This document shows, in pieces, positions 33,232 through 41,558 of a DNA stretch of 64,000 nucleotides. The notes under the pieces are model-generated. The model worked only from the letters and a program-made list of their open reading frames with translations. It searched no databases and had not been told where the DNA came from. Position 1 is the stretch's first letter. Every line of letters begins with the position of its first letter. The position numbers and the translations under genes were made by a program. Source of the stretch: JALOOB01 sp040766655 (GTDB lineage: Bacteria > Chloroflexota > Anaerolineae > CG2-30-64-16). The stretch is from contig JAXGQB010000013.1 in the NCBI GenBank assembly GCA_040766655.1, positions 135,993 to 199,992 of the forward strand, in the 5' to 3' direction.

Positions 33232-35001
33232 GTGAGATCCCCAAGTCAACCCGCGCACCGTCATGCCGTCAACCTGGCCATCTCACTGCTCGTTGCCTTG
33301 GCGTTGGTTGCCTGCAGCAGGAAGGAAGCGCCGGCGCCGGCGTCCGACCTGGCGCCTCCTTCGCCCGTGCCGATTCCGCTCACGCTGGTCCCTCAACCGG
33401 CGTCCACCCCGATTCCCGATCTTCAGGTGCCGATTGTGGCGCCGATCCTGCCCGAAGCCGTGGGCACGCCCGTCACGACGCCGGTGCCGGTCCCCCCCAT
33501 CGAGGTGCAATCCCCCCTGTTGGAAGCGCCCGACCTGACGTCCAACATCTTCGTCGAGTACATCCTGGACGCGTCCGGCAGCATGATGGGCCAGCTTGCC
33601 GACCACACCCGCAAGCGGGACGTGGCGCAGAAGGTGTTCATCTCCCGCCTGGGCAGTTTTCCGCCGCAGATTCATATTGGCTTTCGCGCCTTTGGGCACA
33701 GCATGGACTGGCGGGGCCGGGAGGACGCCAGCTGTCAGGACATCGAGTTGATTGCGCCGGTGCAGACCGGGCAGCTGGAGACGATTGCGGCGTGGCTCAA
33801 CGCCTTCACGGCCCAGGGGATGACCCCGCTGGCCCAGGCGATCCGCTATGCGGTCGAGGACCTGCCCAAAGCGGATGGAGTGAACAACGCCATCGTGTTG
33901 ATCAGCGACGGGGAGGAGACGTGCGGCGGGGATCCGTGTGCGGTGGTCAACCAGCTGCGTGCGGCCGGCGTGCACTTCACCCTGCACGTGGTGGGGATGA
34001 ACGTGCGACCGGGGGATGCCGAGCAGTTGCTGTGCGTGGCGCGGGCGGGGCAGGGATTCTATAAGCCGGTGCAGACGGCCCAGGAGCTGAACCGGGCGCT
34101 GGAGGAGATCGAGGGGCACATTGCGGCGGGGAATGCGCCGGTGGTCGCGCAGCTGCCCACGCCGGCGCCGACATCCATTCCCCCTACCGCGACGCCTGTT
34201 CCGCCAACGCTGACGCCGACGCCGTCTCTGGGTAGTGGCTCCACCATGATTTCCCCCATTGATGGTATGGAACTGGTCTACGTACCTGCCGGAGAATTCA
34301 CGATGGGTAGTTCAGATGATATGGGCCGAGTATATGAACGCCCTCTGCATGCCGTATATCTGGATGCCTATTGGATCGATCGGACGGAAGTCACCAATAC
34401 CATGTACGAGAAGTGCGTTTCGGCTGCCGTCTGCCCCGTTCTTACCAGCGTTCCGATCTATGCAGATGCTGAAGTCTACGAAACGCTTGCGTCCCCCAGC
34501 CATCCCGTGGTCTGGGTTCCTTGGTCTGCCGCCCGTACCTACTGCCAGTGGGCGGGTCGACGTCTTCCCAGCGAGGCTGAATGGGAGAAGGCGGCGCGCG
34601 GAACAGATGGGCGGACATATCCTTGGGGAAGCGTACTCGATAGCACGAAGGCCAACTTTGGCGATGAGCATTGGCTAGATGACTACGCTAGTGATGGTTA
34701 CCCACATACTGCTCCAGTGGGAAGTTTCGCTGCTGGTATCAGTCCGTACGGTGCTCTTGATATGTTGGGCAATGCGGAAGAATGGGTGGCCGACTGGTGG
34801 GATGGTGATTACTACGCTAGTTCTCCCTATCTTAATCCTGTTGGCCCACCATCCGGTTCCAGTCATGTGCGGCGCGGCGGAAGCTTTGTGTCCATGCATA
34901 CCTGGATATCTGTCGCCTGGCGACACCCCGTTGAGGGGGCCGTTAGTGAGTCGGAGTTCTTCAGTGATGATAGTGGCTTTCGGTGCGCCGTCACGCCCTG
35001 A
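33232..35001 (+). CDS. vWA lipoprotein with C-terminal FGE-sulfatase domain (copy 1)
   Basis: The protein has 589 residues. GTG 33232 is preferred because GAGGAGG lies 5 nt upstream; an ATG at 33214 has none. The signal peptide ends in lipobox LVAC. A Pro-rich linker precedes a vWA domain (about 105-305) with an intact MIDAS: DASGSMM, a Thr in GMTPLAQAI, and ISDGEETC. A Pro/Thr linker leads to an FGE domain (about 345-589) with VYVPAGEFTMGSSD, RRLPSEAEWEKAA, NAEEWVADWW and RRGGSF, and ends GFRCAVTP. It is predicted to be anchored on the outer face of the membrane. The vWA part is nearly identical at DNA level to the next two genes, while the FGE part is not. Confidence 0.9.
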   Translation: MRSPSQPAHRHAVNLAISLLVALALVACSRKEAPAPASDLAPPSPVPIPLTLVPQPASTPIPDLQVPIVAPILPEAVGTPVTTPVPVPPIEVQSPLLEAPDLTSNIFVEYILDASGSMMGQLADHTRKRDVAQKVFISRLGSFPPQIHIGFRAFGHSMDWRGREDASCQDIELIAPVQTGQLETIAAWLNAFTAQGMTPLAQAIRYAVEDLPKADGVNNAIVLISDGEETCGGDPCAVVNQLRAAGVHFTLHVVGMNVRPGDAEQLLCVARAGQGFYKPVQTAQELNRALEEIEGHIAAGNAPVVAQLPTPAPTSIPPTATPVPPTLTPTPSLGSGSTMISPIDGMELVYVPAGEFTMGSSDDMGRVYERPLHAVYLDAYWIDRTEVTNTMYEKCVSAAVCPVLTSVPIYADAEVYETLASPSHPVVWVPWSAARTYCQWAGRRLPSEAEWEKAARGTDGRTYPWGSVLDSTKANFGDEHWLDDYASDGYPHTAPVGSFAAGISPYGALDMLGNAEEWVADWWDGDYYASSPYLNPVGPPSGSSHVRRGGSFVSMHTWISVAWRHPVEGAVSESEFFSDDSGFRCAVTP

Positions 35002-37870
35002 ACTCTTCAGGTCACGTCGAAATGCGCGGCTCGGATTTCTATGAATCACTACCAGAATGGCAACAGGAGCTTTCTCCATGCTTTCACATAACGGCAATGA
35101 ATTCAAGTTAAGCTGGGCTCTCTTTCTGGTTCTCATTACCCTGGCGGCGTGTTCCAGCAACGAGCCGCCCCAGCCGGCGCCGGCGTCCGACCTGGCGCCT
35201 CCTTCGCCCGTGCCGATTCCGCTTACGCTGGTTCCTCAACCGGCGTCCACCCCGATTCCCGATCTCCAGGTGCCGATTGTGGCGCCGATCCTGCCCGAAG
35301 CCGTGGGCACGCCCGTCACGACGCCGGTGCCGGTCCCTCCCATCGAGGTGCAATCCCCCCTGTTGGAGGCCCCCGACCTGACGTCGAACATCTTCGTCGA
35401 GTACATCCTGGACGCGTCCGGCAGCATGATGGGCCAGCTTGCCGACCACACCCGCAAGCGGGACGTGGCGCAGAAGGTGTTCATCTCTCGCCTGGGCAGT
35501 TTTCCGCCGCAGATTCATATTGGCTTTCGCGCCTTTGGGCACAGCATGGACTGGCGGGGCCGGGAGGATGCCAGCTGTCAGGACATCGAGTTGATTGCGC
35601 CGGTGCAGACCGGGCAGCTGGAGACGATTGCGGCGTGGCTCAGCGCCTTCACGGCCCAGGGGATGACCCCGCTGGCGCAGGCGATCCGCTATGCGGTCGA
35701 GGACCTGCCCAAAGCGGACGGGGTGAACAACGCCATCGTGCTGATCAGCGACGGGGAGGAGACGTGCGGCGGGGATCCGTGTGCGGTGGTCAACCAACTG
35801 CGTGCGGCCGGCGTGCACTTCACCCTGCACGTGGTGGGGATGAACGTGCGGCCGGAGGATGCCGAGCAGCTGCTGTGCGTGGCGCGGGCGGGGCAGGGGT
35901 TCTATAAGCCGGTGCAGACGGCCCAGGAGCTGAACCGGGCGCTGGAGGAGATCGAGCGGCACATTGCGGCGGGGAATGCGCCGGTGGTCGCCGAGCTGCC
36001 CACGCCGGCGCCGGCACCCACCATCAGCCCTACCCCCCTGCCATCAGCCACGCCCACAGTCAGGTCACCAGTCTCGCCAGGACGGATTGTCTTCATCTCG
36101 GATCGCGATCAACCTGGCGTCTATGAGCTGTTCACAATGAACAGTGATGGCACCGACCAGCAGGCATTGAGCTCAAGCCTGGCCCTGGCGAGTGCACAAG
36201 AGGGAGGTAGCGACGTAAGCAGCTTGTCGATTTCCTCAATATCGAACGCAGTTCTCCTGACTCGTAACAATTCAGGTAGTTTGGGTTATGTCGGACCTTC
36301 CGATCCGAACAGACTGATCCTCTTCGAGCCTCCTATCAGAGCCATCTCAGCAAAGTGGTCACCGGATGGACGAAGCATCGCGTATACTTCGTGGGAGAGC
36401 ATTGAAAGGGGTGTTCAAGCCTTCGTAATGAGTGCTGATGGGATCAGACGAACCCAGATAACCACCGGAAATCCGAGACAGACCACGAACATGATCTCGG
36501 TGGATTGGTCGCCTGCCGGCGATAGATTGGCGGTCAACTACGACTATCGTCTATATTATGTGAACCCGGATGGCACGGACCTTCAACTCATTTACTCAGG
36601 GTTTGTCAGGAATCTGGCCTGGTCGCCCGACGGAAGCAAGATCGCCTTCGAAGGAGAATATGGGCCAAACGGCAGTCCATACGATGATATGGACATCTGG
36701 ATTGTGAACCAGGATGGTACGAGCCCGGTCAACCTGACGCAAACGCCTGGCATCTACGACAGTACGCCGGCGTGGTCGGTTGACGGAGCATACGTTTTCT
36801 TCTCGTCCTTTAGCCCACGTTCGTATGATGGCGAGCAGATATATGCGGTGGAAATTGCGACAGGCCGATTAACGCAGTTGACGGACGTCGGCAACAATAG
36901 CCAGCCACAACAGACTCGGTGAAATCCAACATGCAGACCTCTCCATCACGCTCCTTCCCCGGTCGCAGGCCACTGGTGGCGTCCAGCATGGCTATTCTGG
37001 CCGTTGTCCTGGTGAGCCTGGCGGCGTGTTCCAGCAACGAGCCGTCCGACCTGGCGCCTCCTTCGCCCGTGGCGGTTCCGCTTACGCTGGTTCCTCAACC
37101 GGCGTCCACTCCGATTCCCGATCTTCAGGTGCCGATTGTGGCGCCGATCCTGCCCGAAGCCGTGGGCACGCCCGTCACGACGCCGGTGCCGGTCCCTCCC
37201 ATCGAGGTGCAATCCCCCCTGTTGGAGGCCCCCGACCTGACGTCGAACATCTTCGTGGAGTACATCCTGGATGCGTCCGGCAGCATGATGGGCCAGCTTG
37301 CCGACCACACCCGCAAGCGGGACGTGGCGCAGAAGGTGTTCATCTCTCGCCTGGGCAGCTTCCCGCCGCAGATTCATATTGGCTTTCGCGCCTTTGGGCA
37401 CAGCATGGACTGGCGTGGCCGGGAGGATGCCAGCTGTCAGGACATCGAGTTGATTGCGCCGGTGCAGACCGGGCAGCTGGAGACGATTGCGGCGTGGCTC
37501 AGCGCCTTCACGGCCCAGGGGATGACCCCGCTGGCGCAGGCGATCCGCTATGCGGTCGAGGACCTGCCCAAAGCGGATGGGGTGAACAACGCCCTCGTGT
37601 TGATCAGCGATGGGGAGGAGACGTGCGGCGGGGATCCGTGTGCGGTCGTCAATCAAGTGCGTGCAGCCGGCGTGCACTTCACCCTGCACGTGGTGGGGAT
37701 GAACGTGCGACCGGAGGATGCCGAGCAGCTGCTGTGCGTGGCGCGCGCGGGGCAGGGGTTCTACAAGCCGGTGCAGACGGCCCAGGAGCTGAACCGCGCG
37801 CTGGAGGAGATCGAGCGGCACATTGCGGCGGGGAATGCGCCGGTGGTCGCGCAGCTGCCCACGCCGTCGC
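33345..37870 (+). repeat. Three near-identical vWA modules (33345-34155, 35190-36000, 37046-37858)
   Basis: About 800 bp encoding the Pro-rich linker and vWA domain is repeated three times with only scattered, mostly silent differences, while the segments before and after are unrelated or much more diverged. This is the mark of recent duplication or gene conversion confined to the vWA module. Confidence 0.85.
35078..36922 (+). CDS. vWA lipoprotein with C-terminal TolB-like propeller (copy 2)
   Basis: The protein has 614 residues from the ATG at 35078 (AGGAG 8 nt upstream; ATG 35057 lacks one). The signal peptide ends in ITLAAC. The Pro-rich linker and vWA domain (about 105-310) are almost identical to the flanking copies and have a complete MIDAS. 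The C-terminal half (about 340-614) is not FGE but a TolB/PD40-type beta-propeller, with AKWSPDGRSIAYTSWE, VDWSPAGDRLAVN, LAWSPDGSKIAFEGE and IWIVNQDGTSPVNLTQ. It is an extracytoplasmic sensor or scaffold. Its stop overlaps a GTG of the next gene (GTGA), suggesting coupled translation. The swap of the C-terminal module on a constant vWA base is the notable feature. Confidence 0.9.
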   Translation: MLSHNGNEFKLSWALFLVLITLAACSSNEPPQPAPASDLAPPSPVPIPLTLVPQPASTPIPDLQVPIVAPILPEAVGTPVTTPVPVPPIEVQSPLLEAPDLTSNIFVEYILDASGSMMGQLADHTRKRDVAQKVFISRLGSFPPQIHIGFRAFGHSMDWRGREDASCQDIELIAPVQTGQLETIAAWLSAFTAQGMTPLAQAIRYAVEDLPKADGVNNAIVLISDGEETCGGDPCAVVNQLRAAGVHFTLHVVGMNVRPEDAEQLLCVARAGQGFYKPVQTAQELNRALEEIERHIAAGNAPVVAELPTPAPAPTISPTPLPSATPTVRSPVSPGRIVFISDRDQPGVYELFTMNSDGTDQQALSSSLALASAQEGGSDVSSLSISSISNAVLLTRNNSGSLGYVGPSDPNRLILFEPPIRAISAKWSPDGRSIAYTSWESIERGVQAFVMSADGIRRTQITTGNPRQTTNMISVDWSPAGDRLAVNYDYRLYYVNPDGTDLQLIYSGFVRNLAWSPDGSKIAFEGEYGPNGSPYDDMDIWIVNQDGTSPVNLTQTPGIYDSTPAWSVDGAYVFFSSFSPRSYDGEQIYAVEIATGRLTQLTDVGNNSQPQQTR

Positions 37871-38655
37871 CGATATCCATTCCCCCTACCGCGACGCCTG
37901 TTCCGCCACTATTGACGCCGACGCCGTCTCTGGGCATTGGCTCCACCATGATTTCCCCCATTGATGGTATGGAACTGGTCTACGTACCTGCCGGCGACTT
38001 TCTGATGGGCACCCGTGAGGACCAGGACGGCCACGACGACGAACGTCCTCAGCACACAGTATATCTGGGCGCGTTCTGGATCGATCGGACGGAGGTGACG
38101 GCAGCACAATATCAGCTCTGTGTGGCGCAGGGCGCTTGTTCCTCCCCCGACCCTCAGGATTGGTACAATAGGTGCACGTACAGCGATGACGGCAAGTCGG
38201 ATCACCCCATCACTTGCGTGAACTGGTATCAAGCCGCTGACTACTGCGCTTGGGCCGGTCGGCGGCTTCCCACTGAGGCGGAGTGGGAGAAAGCCGCGCG
38301 CGGGACGGATGGTCGCATATGGCCGTGGGGCAATGAGAGGCCCGATACGACTCTAGCCCATTTCAACCGCAACCGCCACGTCGAGGGCACAGCGCCAGTA
38401 GGCAGCTACCCGACCGGTGCCAGCCCCTATGGCACCCTAGACATGGCGGGCAACGCGCACGAATGGGTGGCCGACTGGTGGAATGAAGATATCTATGCCG
38501 AGTCAGCGCACGAAAATCCAACGGGCCCTGGAAGCGGTTCGATGCGCGTCATCCGGGGTGGCTCGTGGTACGGATACGAGATCCGGGCGGCTGACCGCTT
38601 CTACAACTCGCCTGACATCAGTATGGGTGGTTTTCGATGCGCCCGTTTGCCTTGA
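36931..38655 (+). CDS. vWA lipoprotein with C-terminal FGE-sulfatase domain (copy 3)
   Basis: The protein has 574 residues from the ATG at 36931; an in-frame GTG at 36919 overlapping the previous stop is also possible. The signal peptide ends LVSLAAC. The vWA domain (about 90-295) has DASGSMM, GMTPLAQAI and ISDGEETC. A linker leads to an FGE domain (about 335-574) with VYVPAGDFLMGTRED, DYCAWAGRRLPTEAEWEK, NAHEWVADWW and RGGSW, and ends GFRCARLP. FGE catalytic cysteines are absent (EIRAADRFY). The linker just before the FGE domain matches copy 1 (GSTMISPIDGMELVYVPAG), so copies 1 and 3 share ancestry across the junction and copy 2 is the recombinant. Confidence 0.9.
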   Translation: MQTSPSRSFPGRRPLVASSMAILAVVLVSLAACSSNEPSDLAPPSPVAVPLTLVPQPASTPIPDLQVPIVAPILPEAVGTPVTTPVPVPPIEVQSPLLEAPDLTSNIFVEYILDASGSMMGQLADHTRKRDVAQKVFISRLGSFPPQIHIGFRAFGHSMDWRGREDASCQDIELIAPVQTGQLETIAAWLSAFTAQGMTPLAQAIRYAVEDLPKADGVNNALVLISDGEETCGGDPCAVVNQVRAAGVHFTLHVVGMNVRPEDAEQLLCVARAGQGFYKPVQTAQELNRALEEIERHIAAGNAPVVAQLPTPSPISIPPTATPVPPLLTPTPSLGIGSTMISPIDGMELVYVPAGDFLMGTREDQDGHDDERPQHTVYLGAFWIDRTEVTAAQYQLCVAQGACSSPDPQDWYNRCTYSDDGKSDHPITCVNWYQAADYCAWAGRRLPTEAEWEKAARGTDGRIWPWGNERPDTTLAHFNRNRHVEGTAPVGSYPTGASPYGTLDMAGNAHEWVADWWNEDIYAESAHENPTGPGSGSMRVIRGGSWYGYEIRAADRFYNSPDISMGGFRCARLP

Positions 38656-39062
38656 TGCTGGGATTCTTGCCTCTGAGCCTCAGGGTTCCTCAAGGAGATG
38701 GAATCCAATCCCCCAGGGAGGCTTTACAAGGGAGGGCTGCGCCGCCCTATGGTTGCGGGTGTTCTGATCGCGGAAGCGCAAAGGTTGCGAAGTGCGCGAA
38801 GCACGGAGATTGCGGAGATCGTCGTCCTGGCGGAGAGACCTCGCTTCGTCAAGCCTTAGCTCGGAACCGTCTAGCACTTTCCTGACCTGCAAATGGCGCG
38901 AGAGACTGCCCGGTCTGTTGGAATGACGGCGGGCAGGATACCGCTGGATAGCGAGACTGCATGGATGGCTTGCGATGTTTATCTGTCCCCACCTCCACGA
39001 GCCCGGCGAGGGCCGCTGGTCCAACCGTAGAACGCATTCTATGTCTGGAGGAGGTGCACCGA
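38656..39062. other. Gene-free stretch
   Basis: About 400 bp with no convincing coding potential on either strand and no clear terminator. It has the look of decayed intergenic DNA between the lipoprotein cluster and a pseudogene. Confidence 0.5.
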
Positions 39063-39482
39063 ATGAGACACACCAGACTCCGACGGCAAGCGCGGGATTG
39101 TTGGTCTTTGTGTTCCTGTTTATCGCTGGCCAGGCAGCATCGCCCTGTGTGGAATAGGCAGTAGACCCGGCGTCATCTTTCGATGAAGGTGTCGCGCCGG
39201 CGGGGGATAACGGCAGCCCGCCACGGTTGACTTCTACGCCCATGTCGGCTGCTGCTCCTACTGACATCATCATTAACCACACCACTGCCGACGTGGTCCG
39301 CATCCCGCCCGAATGGATGGCAGACGCCAAACAGGACGCTGTCTGGCTCTACGACCACACCTTTCCACGGCAGCCAACTGGTGACGGGCGCGAACTTCCG
39401 AGTGAACGCGTGGATCTCCCAACATGTAGCTTCAGCACCGAGTGGGGCGCCGCGTCGGGGCAGGGTTGCATTTGTCAACTGA
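39063..39482 (+). pseudogene. Decayed secreted protein of the HTSHGSQ type
   Basis: A strong GGAGGAGGTG site precedes ATG 39063 and a basic start, MRHTRLRRQAR. The hydrophobic signal core GLLVFVFLFIAGQAASP is in another frame, then a TAG stop (39155-39157) interrupts. The frame resumes through DVVRIPPEWMADAKQDAVWL and YDHT. One extra T at about 39362 shifts into FHGSQLVTGANFRVNAWISQ, which ends at TGA 39480-39482. Intact relatives I recall from Anaerolineae have IPxxWIxxAK followed by HTSHGSQ near the start of a secreted SGNH-like protein. Two frameshifts, a stop and a truncated 3' end mark it as dead. Confidence 0.6.
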
Positions 39483-39622
39483 AGAGGGGTTCTCCCGATC
39501 TCGCGTGAAATGACCAGTTGCCGCAAGTCTGGTAACCTGTTGGCAGGCATGCCAACACCATCGACCATGCATCTATACCGGCTTCGCGCATTGCGAAGCT
39601 GATTCTGCCGGAAGCGGACCAC

Positions 39623-39871
39623 TTGAGCCTGGCCGAGATCGCGGCGATCGAGCGGGAGCAGGACCGGTTGGATGCCGAGCTGGGGTTGGCGCTGCTGGAG
39701 AAGATGAAGGCCATACGGCGCCGCGACGAGCAGGAGGGCCGCCTCTTTGACCTGCGCATGAAGCGCGCCGAAGCGGAGTTGGCATTGGACATTGAGGCGC
39801 GGCGCCTCGATATGCAATTGCGCGCCGAGCGCGAACGGGGTAAGATGGCGTCTGACCAAGCGACGGAATAA
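39623..39871 (+). CDS. Small coiled-coil protein of unknown function
   Basis: Eighty-two residues from a TTG at 39623; the frame is open back to a stop at 39533, so other non-ATG starts are possible. It is almost wholly heptad-rich helix (EIAAIEREQDRLDAEL, RAEAELALDIEARRLDMQL) with strong charge alternation, and no signal peptide or TM. It lies 52 bp before a kinase-FGE gene. The amino-acid pattern looks selected rather than random, but the weak start keeps confidence moderate. It could also be a surviving fragment. Confidence 0.42.
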   Translation: MSLAEIAAIEREQDRLDAELGLALLEKMKAIRRRDEQEGRLFDLRMKRAEAELALDIEARRLDMQLRAERERGKMASDQATE

Positions 39872-39923
39872 CCACACCACGTGGGGCGGCAGGAACCCCA
39901 TCGACTCAGACAGCGAGGCGTGC

Positions 39924-41558
39924 ATGACCCTGCAACCCGGTGAGCTCATCCTGAACGGCAAGTACCGCGTCGAGCGGCTGCTCGGCCGCGGCGCGTTCGG
40001 CGAGGTGTACCTGGTCACCCACCTGCTGCTGGACGCGGCGCTGGCCATCAAGGTGTTGCGCAAGGACGCGCCGGGAATGGGCAGCACGCAGTTCGACCGC
40101 TACCGGGATCGGTTCCTGCTGGAGGCGCAGCTCGGCAAGCGCCTGAACCAGCCCAATGTGGTGCGCGTGGACGATTGCGTCGAGGAAGACGGCGTCCTCT
40201 ACCTGGTCATGGAGTTCTGCGAGGGCGGCACGCTGGCCGCGCGGCTGGACCGCAACCGGGCCGCGGGCCAGCCGATGGCGGTGGACGAGGCGGTGCGCAT
40301 TGCGGCCGAGGTGGCCGCCGGGCTGGCCGCGCTGCATGATCTGGAGGCCGTGCACCGGGACCTCAAGCCCGGCAATATCCTGTTCGATCGCGGTGGTCGC
40401 GCCAAGGTGGCGGACCTGGGCCTGGCGCAGACCCCGGGCGGCAACACTTTCGACTCGTTGGGCGGTGGCCTCAGATTCCAGCCCGGCACGCCGGGCTACA
40501 AGAGCCCGGAGCAGGCGGACAATGCGCCCCGGCTGCGGCCGCCGTCCGACGTGTATGCGCTGGGCGTCGTGCTGTTCGAGATGCTGACGAACCGGCTGTA
40601 CGACAATCAGAGGCCGGGGACGCGGGTCCGCGCGCTGCGGGAGGGCGTGCCGGAGTGGCTGGATGACCTGCTGGCGCGCATGCTGGCGGAGAAGCCCGCA
40701 ACCAGGCCGTGGGACGGCGCGGAGGCAGCGGAGTTGCTCCGTGCAGGCGGCCGGGAGCAGGCCGCGTCCGCCACTGCCGAGCAGCAGGAGCCCTCCCGGG
40801 GCTCGCCGGAGCACGCCGAATCGCAGGATCCGCTGCCCGCAGAGCCGGCGGCGGTGCAGCAGGAGGACTCTCCGCCCCATACCGAGCCGCCGGCCAGGCC
40901 TGCCGGTCCGCCGCGCTGGCCCGAGCTGGGGATCGAGCCCGTCCTGGTCCCTGCGGGGCCGTTTATCTATGGCGAGGACCGGCCGCAGCGCGGCCTGCGG
41001 CGCACGACCGCCGTCCTGCCGGATTACCGGATCGCGTGTACGCCGGTCACGAACGCACAGTATGCCGTGTTCGTGAAGGAGACGGGCCGTGCGGCGCCGC
41101 CGCATTGGCCCGGGGGCCAGCCGCCTCCGGGATTGCTGGATCACCCCGTCGTCAACGTGACGTGGCACGATGCGAAGGCGTTCTGCGATTGGGCCGGCGT
41201 GCGGCTGCCCACGGAGGCGGAGTGGGAGAAGGCGGCGCGGGGAACGGCGGGCCAGCGCTATCCGTGGGGCGACCGGTGGCTGTCGAAAGCGTGCAACAGC
41301 GCGGAAGAGGCGCTGCGCGGCGCCTGCTCCGTGCAGGACTACTCGCTGGGCGCCAGCCCCTACGAGGTCGAGCAGATGGCGGGCAATGTGTGGGAGTGGT
41401 GTGCGGACTGGGCGGACGAGGCGCAGACGCAGCGGGCGCTGCGTGGCGGCTCATTCTACTTCAGCCGCCACGCCATGGCCTGCGCCACGCGTTACAGGCA
41501 TTACCCCGAGGGTCGCGCGCCCGATTGGGGCTTTCGCGTGGTCATTCCCCAAACCTGA
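39924..41558 (+). CDS. Soluble Ser/Thr kinase-FGE-sulfatase-domain fusion (class I)
   Basis: The protein has 544 residues from the ATG at 39924 (GAGG 5 nt upstream), matching the paralogues. The kinase domain (about 10-280) has LLGRGAFGEVYLVTH, HRDLKPGN and ADLGLAQ. A Pro/Glu/Ala linker (about 280-335) contains no TM, so the protein is cytoplasmic like the one at 20.0 kb. The FGE domain (about 338-544) has VPAGPFIYGEDRP, RLPTEAEWEKAARG, GNVWEWCADW and RGGSF. It ends with GFRVVIPQT, lacking the GFRCAR end of the others; MACATRYR at the former catalytic site keeps one cysteine. It faces the convergent SH3b lipoprotein gene with no gap. Confidence 0.9.
   Translation: MTLQPGELILNGKYRVERLLGRGAFGEVYLVTHLLLDAALAIKVLRKDAPGMGSTQFDRYRDRFLLEAQLGKRLNQPNVVRVDDCVEEDGVLYLVMEFCEGGTLAARLDRNRAAGQPMAVDEAVRIAAEVAAGLAALHDLEAVHRDLKPGNILFDRGGRAKVADLGLAQTPGGNTFDSLGGGLRFQPGTPGYKSPEQADNAPRLRPPSDVYALGVVLFEMLTNRLYDNQRPGTRVRALREGVPEWLDDLLARMLAEKPATRPWDGAEAAELLRAGGREQAASATAEQQEPSRGSPEHAESQDPLPAEPAAVQQEDSPPHTEPPARPAGPPRWPELGIEPVLVPAGPFIYGEDRPQRGLRRTTAVLPDYRIACTPVTNAQYAVFVKETGRAAPPHWPGGQPPPGLLDHPVVNVTWHDAKAFCDWAGVRLPTEAEWEKAARGTAGQRYPWGDRWLSKACNSAEEALRGACSVQDYSLGASPYEVEQMAGNVWEWCADWADEAQTQRALRGGSFYFSRHAMACATRYRHYPEGRAPDWGFRVVIPQT

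Noticed and set aside
20009..41558. A complete diversity-generating retroelement in the window
   Set aside because: No reverse transcriptase, accessory variability gene or adenine-rich template repeat was found; only candidate target genes are present.
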